Assembly (NCBI GenBank): GCA_028284065.1
Contig: JANQSJ010000010.1
Location: 372,001 to 436,000, forward strand
Reading direction: 5' to 3'
Length of the DNA stretch: 64,000 nucleotides
Source of the DNA: Parvularculaceae bacterium
Lineage (GTDB): Bacteria; Pseudomonadota; Alphaproteobacteria; Caulobacterales; Parvularculaceae
Each line of letters opens with the position of its first letter. Position 1 is the stretch's first letter. The translations under genes were made by a program, and so were the position numbers. This document shows positions 1 through 8,940 of this stretch, in pieces. The notes beneath the pieces are model-generated. The model ran no database searches. It was not told the DNA's origin and saw nothing but the letters and a program-made list of their open reading frames with translations.

Positions 1-367
1 GCGCCGCTTCAGCCGCATCCTGCGCGGCGCCCTCCACAGCTTCTTCCGCGTTCCCTTCGACAATCTCCCCAACCTCCGGAACGCCTTCCGCAACGCCCTC
101 GATTGCAACCTCCGCCGCTTCTTCCGCCGCCTCAGCGGCCTCCCCCAGCGCCTCGTCCGCCACATCGGCCGCATCGGCCGGGTCGGCGACGCCCGGATCG
201 TCCTCGGAGTCGACATTCATGTGCGGGCCGTCCTCGGCGTTCTCATCCGCCGCAACCGCCTCTTCCGCAGCGCCGTCGCCGACCGCCTCGTCATTGGCGC
301 CGCTGAACTGCCTGAACCCGATGGTCAGCGCCAGCGCCGCAGCGATCACAAGCAAGATGCGCAACAT
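1..367 (-). CDS. Partial membrane-anchored acidic Ala/Glu-rich protein
   Basis: The gene runs off the left edge, so only about 122 N-terminal residues are visible. It starts with a short hydrophobic anchor (MLRILLVIAAALALTIGF) followed by a very acidic, alanine-rich region with many AEEA/ADEA runs that looks disordered or coiled-coil. The start at 367 is supported by a GGGGAG ribosome site about 6 bases upstream. There is no recognisable domain in the visible part. The hydrophobic start followed directly by an acidic linker suggests a single-pass inner-membrane or periplasmic protein. No function is assigned. Confidence 0.6.
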   Translation of the reverse strand, partial: MLRILLVIAAALALTIGFRQFSGANDEAVGDGAAEEAVAADENAEDGPHMNVDSEDDPGVADPADAADVADEALGEAAEAAEEAAEVAIEGVAEGVPEVGEIVEGNAEEAVEGAAQDAAEAA

Positions 368-660
368 GCGAAGTCTCCCCTCTGGCCCCATGGCCTCCGG
401 ACAAGAATACGCCTCTTCCGCGTGCGCGTAAACTCGCAACGCCTTGTTTCCCCTCAGTCTTTTCTGGCGCCTACAGCCAAATCAGGATACTCCCCAACCA
501 ACGGTCGCCGACGCGTCGCCGCATCGCCAATAACCCTCGCGACGACGACTTAAGTCGATGAGAACTGGGGGAGATGACATCCAGGGCGATTACCGGCCAT
601 GTCATCGCGTAATATGTCGTCTTTAGGCCGCCCGCCGACGCAGACGCCACGGAGACGCCT

Positions 661-2139
661 ATGGGCGCGCGCCCAACAGAAGCCACCCATGTCCATATCG
701 GCCGCAGCGTCTCGGACCAGTCGCTCGCGCTGAAGTTCGCAAACCGGCACGGACTGATCGCCGGCGCCACCGGGACCGGCAAGACCGTGACCCTGCAGAT
801 CCTCGCAGAGGGCTTTTCAGCGGCGGGCGTGCCTGTCTTCTGCGCTGACGTGAAGGGCGATCTCGCAGGCCTCTCGCGGGCGAGCGATCCAAATCCAAAG
901 CTCGATGCGCGTGCGGAAAAGACGGGTCCGAAGGATTACGGGCCGGCGGCTTTCCCGGTGCGGTTCTGGGACCTCTTCGGCGAGCAGGGAACGCCGGTGC
1001 GCGCCACGGTGACCGAGATGGGGCCGGTGCTGCTCTCGCGGCTCCTCGACCTTAATGACGTGCAGGAAGGCGTCCTGACGCTGAGCTTCAGGCTCGCCGA
1101 CGACGAGGGCCTCTTGCTCCTTGATCTGAAGGACCTGCGCGCCATGCTCGTCGAAGTCGGCGGGCGGACCAAAGAGCTATCGCTCAAATACGGCCACGTC
1201 ACGAAAGCATCGATCGGCGCGATCCAGCGGCGCCTTCTCGCCTTTGAGGAGGAAGGCGGCGACGCGTTTTTCGGCGAACCGGCGCTGGAGCTCGAGGATT
1301 TTCTCGATACGGACGAGACGGGCGCAGGCATTCTCAATATTCTGGCGGCGGACCGGTTGATGCGCGCGCCGAAGACCTATGCGGTGTTTCTGCTCTGGCT
1401 TCTGTCTGAGCTGTTCGAGCGCCTGCCGGAGGTGGGCGATCCCGACCGCCCGCGCCTGGTTTTCTTCTTCGATGAGGCGCACCTTCTTTTCGACCGCGCG
1501 CCGCGGGCGCTCGTCGACAAGGTGGAGCAGGTGGTGAAGCTCATCCGCTCGAAAGGCGTCGGCGTCTACTTCGTGACCCAGAACCCGCTCGACGTGCCGG
1601 ACGATGTCTCAAGCCAGCTCGGCAACCGCGTCATCCACGCCCTGCGCGCGTTTACGCCGAAGGAAAAGCGCGTCGTCAGGGCGGCCGCGGAGACGTTCCG
1701 GCCAAACCCTGACTTCGACAGCGAAGATGCGATCACCGTGCTGAAGGTCGGCGAGGCGCTCGTCTCTACGCTGAACGAAGATGGCGCCCCTGGCATTGTG
1801 CAGCGAACGCTCGTTCGCCCGCCCTCATCGCGCATGGGCCCCGTCTCGCCCGCCGAAAGGCGGGAGACAATTGTCGGCTCCGATGTGGCCGACGTCTATG
1901 GCGAGGCGGTCGACCGGGAGTCCGCTTACGAAATTCTGCGCGAACGCGCCGAGGCCCTCGCCGCGCAGGAAGCTGATGCGCCGCCGACCAAACGCGCATC
2001 GCGCGGCGGCAAGAGGCGATCGAACAGGCAAACGGTGAGCGAAGCCGCCATAAAGAGCGCGGCGCGGACGATCTCCACGACGCTTGCGCGCGAGCTGATG
2101 CGCGGACTTCTCGGCGGCCTGAAACGCCGGCGGCGATGA
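661..2139 (+). CDS. HerA-like ATPase, YjgR/DUF853 family
   Basis: A 492-residue P-loop ATPase. The Walker A motif GATGTGKT lies near residues 36-43, followed by VFCADVKGDLAGLS, and the Walker B segment LVFFFDEAHLLF lies near residue 270. The stretch VRATVTEMGPVLLSRLLDLN and the following GLLLLDLKDLRA match the YjgR branch of HerA/FtsK-type hexameric ATPases. The cellular role of this branch is poorly known; a DNA-translocase-like function is inferred from the fold. GGAG at 651-654 supports the start. The C-terminus is Arg/Lys rich (KRASRGGKRRSNRQ). Its last codons overlap the downstream CPBP protease start (ATGA), so the two are probably co-translated. Confidence 0.9.
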   Translation: MGARPTEATHVHIGRSVSDQSLALKFANRHGLIAGATGTGKTVTLQILAEGFSAAGVPVFCADVKGDLAGLSRASDPNPKLDARAEKTGPKDYGPAAFPVRFWDLFGEQGTPVRATVTEMGPVLLSRLLDLNDVQEGVLTLSFRLADDEGLLLLDLKDLRAMLVEVGGRTKELSLKYGHVTKASIGAIQRRLLAFEEEGGDAFFGEPALELEDFLDTDETGAGILNILAADRLMRAPKTYAVFLLWLLSELFERLPEVGDPDRPRLVFFFDEAHLLFDRAPRALVDKVEQVVKLIRSKGVGVYFVTQNPLDVPDDVSSQLGNRVIHALRAFTPKEKRVVRAAAETFRPNPDFDSEDAITVLKVGEALVSTLNEDGAPGIVQRTLVRPPSSRMGPVSPAERRETIVGSDVADVYGEAVDRESAYEILRERAEALAAQEADAPPTKRASRGGKRRSNRQTVSEAAIKSAARTISTTLARELMRGLLGGLKRRRR

Positions 2140-2750
2140 CCGGCGCCGACGCGCCATCGACGAAGTCGGACTCGCCCCGGCTCTTCTGGCTGACGAGCCT
2201 CGCCGGGATCGGCGTCTTCGTCCTGGCGATCGGCCTCGACGCGATGCTGCCGGTGTCGCTTCTCGACTATACGCCGGCGACGTCGCCCGCGGCGGCGCGA
2301 AACTTTTTCATTGGCGCCATGGCGACGGCGCCGCTTGTCGGACTGCTCGCGCTTTTCATGAGGACCAGCTATCCACCGCTTGAGCGCTTCAAAGCGGCGC
2401 AGATTGACTTCCTGAGCGATCTCGGATTTTCGCTGTCGCCGTTCCGTATCGTGATTATCGGATTAGTCGCCGGGCTGGGCGAGGAGGCGCTCTTCCGCGG
2501 GGTGCTTCAAAGCTACGCCGCCACGGCGACGCCGCTTGTCATCGCGATACTCCTGCCGAACATTCTCTTCGGGCTGCTGCACGCCCGCACCGCGCTCTAC
2601 GCGATCATCGCCGGGACCCTCGGGACCTATCTCGGCGCGCTGTTCGCGGCCACGGGCGATCTCGTCGCGCCAGCGGCGACCCACGCGCTTTACGATATGG
2701 CGGCGCTTGAAATAGCCCGCCGGGAAATCGAGAAGCGAGGCGCCGATTAG
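2136..2750 (+). CDS. CPBP family intramembrane metalloprotease
   Basis: A 204-residue polytopic membrane protein with about five hydrophobic segments. The CPBP (CAAX protease/Abi) signature motifs are present: EEALFR at residues 116-121, FGLLHA with His149, and THALYD with His183. These supply the glutamates and histidines expected to bind the catalytic metal in the membrane. Family members cleave prenylated or membrane substrates, or act in bacteriocin self-immunity; the substrate here is unknown. It overlaps the preceding YjgR-like ATPase by four bases. It is convergent with the NUDIX gene, and the two 3' ends overlap by four bases. Confidence 0.88.
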   Translation: MTGADAPSTKSDSPRLFWLTSLAGIGVFVLAIGLDAMLPVSLLDYTPATSPAAARNFFIGAMATAPLVGLLALFMRTSYPPLERFKAAQIDFLSDLGFSLSPFRIVIIGLVAGLGEEALFRGVLQSYAATATPLVIAILLPNILFGLLHARTALYAIIAGTLGTYLGALFAATGDLVAPAATHALYDMAALEIARREIEKRGAD

Positions 2751-3556
2751 CCGCGCATCGCCCTTTGCAACGGCTCTTCCGTCACCGGATAGCCAAGATC
2801 GTCCGGGATGGTCAGAAAAGGAACCCCGTCGCGTTCGATGACCCTCGGCTCGATCTTCCGGATCGCGCGCGCGCGCGCATGCGCGACAGCAGCCTCGGCC
2901 GTATCGCTGACCCCCAAAAGTTCGAGGTTCCGCGCGGTCGGGAAGATAATCTTCCGCCGTCCCGCCGCTTCGTCCGCCAGGGCGCCCCTTGGCGAGAGCC
3001 AGATCGCCTCGGTGGCTTCGACGCCGTCTTGCCGGATCTCCTGACCCTCAGGTGCGTGGGCGATGAAGAAGAGCGTGTCGAAGCGCTTGTGGGCGACGCC
3101 TGCCGGCGGCGACCAGTGCGCGAAGAAGGCGAGCCGATCGCAAGCGAGGATGAGGTCCTCCGCCTCCGCCATTTCAAGGAACGCCGCATCGTCGGCTTCT
3201 GATCTCGCCCGCCAGGCATGGAGCGCCGCGACCTCCGCGCCGGAAAGAAGAGCATCCGCTCCACGCCGGCGCGCCAGCAGCACGCCGACCTCCTCAAAAG
3301 CTTCGCGGATCGCCGCCACCTCACCGCCGGCGCGCGCCTGATCGTCGCTCAGTCCATCGGCGCGCTCACGCCACGCCGGAGACGCGTCGGTCGGATCGAT
3401 GCGTCCGCCCGGAAACACCAGCGCGCCGCCGGCGAAACCGATGTCTTTGTGCCGCTCGACCATCACCACTTCCAGTCCTTGAGCGCCATCCCTCGCACAA
3501 TCACGCACAAGCAGGACCGTCGCCGCCGGTATCGCTTCACTCGCCCCGCCTGTCAT
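2747..3556 (-). CDS. NUDIX hydrolase
   Basis: A 269-residue protein with an N-terminal NUDIX fold. The segment ALVFPGGRIDP (residues 45-55) and the core REAFEEVGV (84-92) are the two halves of the Nudix box, separated by an insertion of about 25 residues. This spacing resembles the NUDT19/acyl-CoA-type branch rather than the compact MutT box. Hydrolysis of a nucleoside-diphosphate-linked compound is expected; a CoA-like substrate is only a guess. The start codon overlaps the stop of the upstream membrane-protein gene as TGATG, indicating translational coupling. Confidence 0.88.
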   Translation of the reverse strand: MTGGASEAIPAATVLLVRDCARDGAQGLEVVMVERHKDIGFAGGALVFPGGRIDPTDASPAWRERADGLSDDQARAGGEVAAIREAFEEVGVLLARRRGADALLSGAEVAALHAWRARSEADDAAFLEMAEAEDLILACDRLAFFAHWSPPAGVAHKRFDTLFFIAHAPEGQEIRQDGVEATEAIWLSPRGALADEAAGRRKIIFPTARNLELLGVSDTAEAAVAHARARAIRKIEPRVIERDGVPFLTIPDDLGYPVTEEPLQRAMRG

Positions 3557-3996
3557 CAGTCGAAAAACTCCTCCTTCGGCGCGGCGGCCGGATAGTCGTA
3601 CCGTGCACGGAAGGCTGTGACCGCGAGGAATCCGCCCGCCGCGCTGACCAGCAGGCCGCCGGGCCAGACCCAGAAAGGCGCGCTCGCGCCCAGAAGCGAG
3701 ACGATGGCGTTAAAGCCGATTGTCGCCGCGGCGAGCCAACCGAGCGGCGCCCATCGACGCCCAATGGCGAGCGCCAGTCCCGCCGCCACGAACGCGGCCG
3801 CCAGCCAGCTCAGCGTCAAGACGCCCGCCGCCGCAGGCGATACGGCGGGTTTTCCCGGCGCGCCGCCGACTTTGGACGCCGCGCTCTCGCCAATCGGCGG
3901 CAGGTCGAACGCGGCGAACGCCGCGCTCTCGACAAACTTCGCGGCGGTCAGGCCCACAAGGACGGCGACAAGAAGGGCGGCGAGAGAGCGGAGCAT
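3556..3996 (-). CDS. Small hypothetical membrane protein
   Basis: A 146-residue protein with an N-terminal hydrophobic segment and about three further membrane helices (near residues 60-80, 87-105 and 110-128). A short polar Pro/Gly loop follows the first helix. No domain is recognised. It precedes the NUDIX gene on the same strand with a one-base TGATG overlap, so the two form a bicistronic unit. The C-terminus is charged (APKEEFFD) and probably cytoplasmic. Function unknown. Confidence 0.6.
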   Translation of the reverse strand: MLRSLAALLVAVLVGLTAAKFVESAAFAAFDLPPIGESAASKVGGAPGKPAVSPAAAGVLTLSWLAAAFVAAGLALAIGRRWAPLGWLAAATIGFNAIVSLLGASAPFWVWPGGLLVSAAGGFLAVTAFRARYDYPAAAPKEEFFD

Positions 3997-4028
3997 GGAT
4001 GGCTTTCTGAAGCGACAGGCCGTCTACG

Positions 4029-4508
4029 TCAGGAAACCGGAATGTCGATCTGCGTCAGCCAGTCGCTCTCCGGCGTTTCCTGCGGGTCGTTGAGGTAGCT
4101 CTCGCGGATGGGGAAGCCCGGCGTCTTGCCGCTCACCGCGACATGCGCGAACGCCGCCTTATAAGTCTCGCCGAGCCCGGCATAGGGCCCCTTATGAATG
4201 ACGCGGATAGCGGCGCCGGCCGGCAGCTCGACAATTCTGACCTCGCCGTCGCCCGAGAACTTGGCGGCGTCGTCGGGCGCGACGCCCATACCGACGTCCG
4301 CGGTCGCGACGCCCTCCGCCATGGAAACATAGGCCGCCATAGGCGGCGTAATCGCCGGCGCGCCCGCCGCCTCGCGCGCGGCCCACACCGCGCCGAAGGC
4401 TTCCGCCATCGCGGCGCCTATCGCCTCCGGCTCCGCTTTCATTTCCTTACGGACGGAAAGAAACGAGACAGCTTCGAGCGTCGCCTCGCTGAAATTCAGA
4501 TCGGTCAT
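4029..4508 (-). CDS. GyrI-like/AraC effector-binding domain protein
   Basis: A 159-residue protein made almost entirely of a GyrI-like small-molecule-binding domain. Segments such as VRIVELPAGAAIRVIHKGPYAGLGETYKA, followed by a C-terminal SYLNDPQETPESDWLTQIDIPV, match the SOUL/GyrI beta-alpha fold, whose C-terminus typically ends in L-x-T-x-I-x-x-P. There is no attached DNA-binding domain. The start at 4508 is set by a strong GGAGGAG site; a longer reading would begin at a less supported codon. It may bind a ligand or sequester a toxic compound. It is separated from the beta-oxidation operon by a terminator. Confidence 0.8.
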   Translation of the reverse strand: MTDLNFSEATLEAVSFLSVRKEMKAEPEAIGAAMAEAFGAVWAAREAAGAPAITPPMAAYVSMAEGVATADVGMGVAPDDAAKFSGDGEVRIVELPAGAAIRVIHKGPYAGLGETYKAAFAHVAVSGKTPGFPIRESYLNDPQETPESDWLTQIDIPVS

Positions 4509-4685
4509 AATTGCTCCTCCCAAATCCCTTTTCGCATGATGGCGACGGAAGGGCCTGAATTCAATAACGCGAAGAAGCCGCCGCAGCTTTGGGGGCCCAT
4601 TGCGGACTGCCGCCGCCGCCGGATCGTCAGACCTATCTTCCGAGCGAAAGCAGGGACCTGTCCGGCATGCGCGCTCAGCCAATCT

Positions 4686-4726
4686 GCGCGTCAAAAAGAA
4701 AGGGCGGCCTCACCGGGCCGCCCTTT
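4686..4726 (-). terminator. Rho-independent terminator of the fad operon
   Basis: An 11-bp perfect stem (4699-4709 pairing with 4716-4726; arm AAAGGGCGGCC) has a six-base loop. Reading on the minus strand it is followed by TTTCTTTTTG. It lies about 30 bases after the FadJ stop at 4754, so it should end transcription of the fadA-orf-fadJ unit. Confidence 0.88.
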
Positions 4727-4753
4727 CCGCTTTGCGTCAATTCCTGACCTGGC

Positions 4754-6943
4754 TCACGCCGCGTAGAGCGTCTCGTTCTTCTCCGCCATTTCGCGGAACA
4801 TGGCCGGCGGGTTGAACCGCTCGCCATATTTCTGGGCGAGGCTCTCCGCCTTGCGGACGAACTCGTCAATGCCGGCGATCCCGTCAATGTAGCTCATCGG
4901 TCCGCCGGTCCAGGGCGCAAAGCCCCACCCGAAGATCGCGCCGAGGTCGGCCGACTGCGGATCAGGGACGATGCCCTCTGCGTAGCACTGCGCCGCGGGG
5001 ATTAGCTGCGCATAGAGGATGCGGTCCTTCGCTTCCTCCAGGCTCGGCTGCTCGTCCGCCTCCGGAAAATAGTCGCCGACGCCCGGCCAGAGCGACTTCT
5101 TGCCGCCTTCGGGGTAGTCGTAGAAACCGCCGCCCGACTTCCGGCCCAGGCGCCCAAGCTTGTCGACCATGACAGCGAGGAGGTCCTCAACGCCGGTCGG
5201 CTTGTAGTCGTCGCCGAGCTCTTTTTTGGTGGCCTCCATAACGCGCTTGCCAAGCTCAAGCGACGTCTCGTCGACGAGAGCGAGCGGGCCGACCGGCATG
5301 CCGAGCGACTTCGCCGCGTTTTCGATGAGCGCCGGCTTGATCCCCTCCTTCACCATCAGCATGGCTTCGTTGAGGTAGGGCGGCACAACGCGGTTCGTGT
5401 AGAAACCGCGGGTGTCCTTCACGACGATCGGCGTCTTACGGATCATCTTCACATAGTCGAGCGCCGCCGCGAGCGATCTGTCCCCGGACTTCTCGCCCGG
5501 GATGATCTCCACGAGCGGCATCTTGTCCACCGGCGAGAAGAAGTGGATGCCGATGAACTGGTCCGGCCGCTCGGAGTGCTTCGCGAGCCCGGTGATCGGC
5601 AGGGTCGACGTATTGGACGCGAAGATAACGTCCTGGCCGATGACGGCCTCGGTCTTCTTGATGACGTCGGCCTTGATGTCCGGATCCTCGAAGACGGCTT
5701 CGATGATCATGTCGACGTCTTTCAGATCATTATAGTCCGTCGTCGGCGTGATCCGCGCGAGCAATTCCTCGCCCTTCTCTTTTGTCACCTTGCCCTTGGC
5801 GACGCCTTTCGAGACGATGCCTTCGGAATAGGCTTTGCCTTTATTCGCATACTCCAATTCGCGATCGAGGAGGACGACTTCCATGCCGCCCTTGGCGGTG
5901 ACATAGGCGATGCCGGCGCCCATCATGCCCGCGCCGAGGACGCCGACTTTCTTGAGCTCAGTCGGAGCCACGTCCTTCGGACGCTGCTCGCCCTTCTCCG
6001 CCGCCTGTTTATTGATGAACAGGGTCCGGATCATGTTTTTGGTCTGCGGGCTCGCGATGAGCTTGGTGAAGTATTTCGACTCAATCTTCAGCCCGGTGTC
6101 GATCGGGACGATCGAGCCTTCATAGAGGCAGGAGAGAATATGCTGCACCGCCGGGTAATTGTGCTGGGTCGACTTCTGGCCCATGGCGTTGGCGCCGATG
6201 AAGAACTGAACCGCGCGGGGGTCCATGGCGCCGCCGCCGCCCGGAAACTTGAAGCCCTTCCGGTCCCAGGGCTGGGACGCCTTCGGGTTCGCCTTCACCC
6301 ACTCTTTCGCCTTTGCGACGATCTCGTCGGCCGGAACGACCTCGTCAACAAAGCCTTGCGCTTTCGCCGTATTCGGATCGACGGGCTTTCCTTGCGTCGC
6401 GATCATCGCGGCGTTCTGGAGCCCCGCGAGCCGCGGCAGGCGCTGCGTGCCGCCGCCGCCCGGCAAAAGGCCCACCTGCACTTCCGGCAGGCCGAGCTGG
6501 ATCTTCGGATTGTCCGCACAGACACGGTAATGACAGGCGAGCGCCAGTTCGAGCCCGCCGCCGAGAGCAAGGCCGTTCAGCGCGCAGGCGACCGGCTTCG
6601 CGGCGGCTTCGCCTTTTTGAAGCTTCTTCGCCGGGTGGCCGCCCGTCTCAAGCTTGCGCAAAGTGGCGTTGAGGCCGAAGGCGTTCTCATACGCCTCTTT
6701 CATGGTGCTCGCCGTCTGGCCGCCCAGCATGCGCAGGTCCGCGCCGGCGAGGAAGCCGGACTTTTTGCCCGACGTGATGACGGCGCCCTTCATGCCGTCA
6801 TTTGAAAGGAAGTCTTCCACAAAGGCGTTGAATTCGCGCATCAGCGCCTCGTTCCAGACGTTCATCGACTGGCCGGGCAGATCGATGGTGACAAGCGCAA
6901 TGCCGTCGCCGTCGATGTCTACGGAGAAAGTTTCATAGGTCAT
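4754..6943 (-). CDS. fadJ: 3-hydroxyacyl-CoA dehydrogenase/enoyl-CoA hydratase (FadJ/FadB type)
   Basis: A 729-residue bifunctional beta-oxidation enzyme. The N-terminal crotonase domain (about 1-190) carries the oxyanion segment GFLAGADLRML and both catalytic-glutamate segments, GGGLELALACH and LPEVQVGLLPGGGGTQR. An NAD-binding 3-hydroxyacyl-CoA dehydrogenase domain begins near residue 330 with KKVGVLGAGMMGAGIA. It contains the catalytic-type segment IGIHFFSPVDKMPLVEII and ends with tandem C-terminal HAD domains. It hydrates trans-2-enoyl-CoA and oxidises the resulting L-3-hydroxyacyl-CoA. The start at 6943 has a GGGAG site. It is the last gene of an operon with the thiolase and a small membrane protein. 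The exact FadJ versus FadB assignment is uncertain. Confidence 0.93.
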   Translation of the reverse strand: MTYETFSVDIDGDGIALVTIDLPGQSMNVWNEALMREFNAFVEDFLSNDGMKGAVITSGKKSGFLAGADLRMLGGQTASTMKEAYENAFGLNATLRKLETGGHPAKKLQKGEAAAKPVACALNGLALGGGLELALACHYRVCADNPKIQLGLPEVQVGLLPGGGGTQRLPRLAGLQNAAMIATQGKPVDPNTAKAQGFVDEVVPADEIVAKAKEWVKANPKASQPWDRKGFKFPGGGGAMDPRAVQFFIGANAMGQKSTQHNYPAVQHILSCLYEGSIVPIDTGLKIESKYFTKLIASPQTKNMIRTLFINKQAAEKGEQRPKDVAPTELKKVGVLGAGMMGAGIAYVTAKGGMEVVLLDRELEYANKGKAYSEGIVSKGVAKGKVTKEKGEELLARITPTTDYNDLKDVDMIIEAVFEDPDIKADVIKKTEAVIGQDVIFASNTSTLPITGLAKHSERPDQFIGIHFFSPVDKMPLVEIIPGEKSGDRSLAAALDYVKMIRKTPIVVKDTRGFYTNRVVPPYLNEAMLMVKEGIKPALIENAAKSLGMPVGPLALVDETSLELGKRVMEATKKELGDDYKPTGVEDLLAVMVDKLGRLGRKSGGGFYDYPEGGKKSLWPGVGDYFPEADEQPSLEEAKDRILYAQLIPAAQCYAEGIVPDPQSADLGAIFGWGFAPWTGGPMSYIDGIAGIDEFVRKAESLAQKYGERFNPPAMFREMAEKNETLYAA

Positions 6944-6948
6944 ATTGC

Positions 6949-7320
6949 TCAGCTCCCTGACGTAGGAAAGTTGTTCGAAAAGTATGCGCCGAGGAGGACA
7001 GCCCCGAGGGAAAGGATCCACGGCGTGACGAGGTGAATGGCGCGCGCCCAAAGACCGAGCCGGCTCGTGCGTTTCTCCAATCTGGCGACGACGCCCATCT
7101 GGCCGTCAAACGCGCAGATCCCCGCGAACGCCGCGGCGGCGACGCCCACAAAGAACTCCAGCTCATAAGGCGCATCCGGCAGGAGCGCGCCCTTCAAGAC
7201 GACGGCGCCGCCGATGAGCGTTATCGCCGTCGTCATGATCGCGCCGAAGAAGTTGAACCGCAGCTCCTGCGCCAAAAGCGACGCAGGACGCTCGTCGAAT
7301 TCCTCTGCGGCGTCGGTCAT
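6949..7320 (-). CDS. Small membrane protein in the fad operon
   Basis: A 123-residue protein with three or four hydrophobic segments (near residues 23-46, 53-69 and 93-112) and an acidic cytoplasmic start (MTDAAEEFDERPASLLAQEL). No catalytic motif or known domain is seen. It sits between the thiolase and FadJ genes on the same strand, ending five bases before the FadJ start, so it is co-transcribed with them. A role near membrane fatty-acid handling is only guilt by association. Confidence 0.6.
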   Translation of the reverse strand: MTDAAEEFDERPASLLAQELRFNFFGAIMTTAITLIGGAVVLKGALLPDAPYELEFFVGVAAAAFAGICAFDGQMGVVARLEKRTSRLGLWARAIHLVTPWILSLGAVLLGAYFSNNFPTSGS

Positions 7321-7350
7321 CGTCCCCTGCCCTTATCGGGGCCCTCCGGC

Positions 7351-8571
7351 CTAGTTCACGCGCTCGATAATGGTCGCGGTGCCCATGCCGGCGCCGATGC
7401 AGAGGGTCACGAGCGCCGTCTCCTTGCCGGAGCGCTCTAGCTCGTCGACCATGGTCCCGAAGATCATCGCGCCCGTGGCGCCGAGCGGGTGGCCCATGGC
7501 GATCGCGCCGCCATTCACGTTGATGTCGGAATGGTCGATGTCGAGCGCCTGCATGAAGCGCAGGACGACCGACGCGAACGCCTCATTGAGCTCCCAGAGG
7601 TCGATGTCCTTCTTGTCCATGCCGGCCTTCTTCAGCGCCTTCTGGGCGGCGAACTCAGGACCCGTCAGCATGATGGTCGGCTCCGAACCGATGGACGCCA
7701 TCGCCCGGATACGCGCGCGCGGCTTGAGGCCAAGCCGCTGGCCCGCTTCTTCGTTGCCGATGAGGACAGCCGCGGCGCCGTCGACGATGCCGGAGGAGTT
7801 GCCGGCGTGGTGGACGTGGTTGATCTTTTCAATCTCCGGATACTTCTGAATCGCGACGGCGTCGAAGCCCGGAAAATCGCCGAGCGCGGCGAAAGACGGC
7901 GGCAGCGCGCCGAGGGACTGCATGTCCGTATCCGGACGGACCGTCTCGTCATGGGCGAGCACGTCCTCGCCGATGACGTCCTTGACAGGCACGATCGACT
8001 TCTCGAACCGGCGTTCCTTCCAGGACGTCGCCGCGCGCTTCTGGCTTTCGACGGCGTAGGCATCGACGTCGTCGCGGGAGAAGCCGTGCTTCGTCGCGAT
8101 GAGGTCGGCGGAAATGCCCTGCGGCACGAAATAGGTCTTGAACGCGACAGACGGGTCGACCGGCCAGGCGCCGCCGTCGGAGCCCATCGGGACCCGCGAC
8201 ATGCACTCAACGCCGCCCCCGACGGTCATGTCCGCTTCGCCGGCCTTCACCTTGGCCGCGGCGATGTTGATCGATTCAAGGCCGGAGGCGCAGAACCGGT
8301 TCACCTGGATGCCCGACGTCGTTTCCGGCAAGCCCGCGTTCAGGATCGCCGTTCGCGTGATGACCGCGCCCTGCTCGCCCACCGGCGAGACGACGCCGAA
8401 CGCCACGTCTTCGATGGCCTCGGCCTTATCGCCGTCCAGTCCGTTGCGGTCGCGCACCGCTTCCAGCACCTGCGTCGCCATCGACACGGGCGTGATCTCA
8501 TGCAGCGATCCGTCGGATTTTCCTTTGCCGCGCGGCGTGCGCACGGCGTCGTAGACGTATGCTTCGGTCAT
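7351..8571 (-). CDS. fadA: Acetyl-CoA C-acyltransferase (thiolase)
   Basis: A 406-residue thiolase. The nucleophile lies in [13 protein letters not shown] (Cys94). The C-terminal catalytic pair is His361 in [12 protein letters not shown] and Cys391 in [11 protein letters not shown]. It cleaves 3-ketoacyl-CoA with CoA to release acetyl-CoA, completing the cycle begun by the downstream FadJ-type enzyme. The start at 8571 ([16 protein letters not shown]) has an AAGGAAA site; an in-frame extension upstream has no thiolase similarity and was excluded. It is the first gene of a three-gene unit and is divergent from putA. Confidence 0.94.
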   Translation of the reverse strand: MTEAYVYDAVRTPRGKGKSDGSLHEITPVSMATQVLEAVRDRNGLDGDKAEAIEDVAFGVVSPVGEQGAVITRTAILNAGLPETTSGIQVNRFCASGLESINIAAAKVKAGEADMTVGGGVECMSRVPMGSDGGAWPVDPSVAFKTYFVPQGISADLIATKHGFSRDDVDAYAVESQKRAATSWKERRFEKSIVPVKDVIGEDVLAHDETVRPDTDMQSLGALPPSFAALGDFPGFDAVAIQKYPEIEKINHVHHAGNSSGIVDGAAAVLIGNEEAGQRLGLKPRARIRAMASIGSEPTIMLTGPEFAAQKALKKAGMDKKDIDLWELNEAFASVVLRFMQALDIDHSDINVNGGAIAMGHPLGATGAMIFGTMVDELERSGKETALVTLCIGAGMGTATIIERVN

Positions 8572-8663
8572 GCTCGTTTCCTTTGATCCCGCCTCTGGCG
8601 TCTCACTCTTAGCTTGCAGCTTTAGGGAGAATGCCGCTGCAAGATATTGTTTATCATCAACTT

Positions 8664-8679
8664 TTCGGCATGAGCCGAA
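8664..8679. promoter_or_regulatory. Inverted repeat in the fadA-putA divergent gap
   Basis: The 369-base gap 8572-8940 holds no convincing gene. It contains the perfect inverted repeat TTCGGC-ATGA-GCCGAA, about 90 bases before the thiolase start, surrounded by relatively AT-rich DNA (ATTGTTTATCATCAAC). The size and placement fit an operator for a dimeric regulator of fadA, putA or both. No regulator gene is adjacent, so the binding protein is unknown. Confidence 0.35.
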
Positions 8680-8940
8680 CTGTTGAGCGCAGGAATTGGT
8701 CACTTGTCCTAAACGGTAAGCGCTCGTTCCCGCATTGCGCAGTCGCCATGTACATCGCGACGGCCGCAATTGCGAGACCTTACGCTGCATTCGCCCGGCG
8801 CTGCTCACGCAGGTTTGCGACACGGCGCGCCTGGGGCTAAGCGGATTGTAGGCGGGAAAGCGGCCGGCAGCGTCGGAGTCACGTGGCCCCCAGGTCGCCA
8901 AGCCCTTCTCAATTTAGCATGCGGTCAGGGAGCAGCCAGA

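Noticed and set aside
5543-6805. 420-codon plus-strand reading frame opposite the FadJ gene
   Set aside because: Antisense shadow of a fully conserved enzyme with no ribosome site or recognisable domain.
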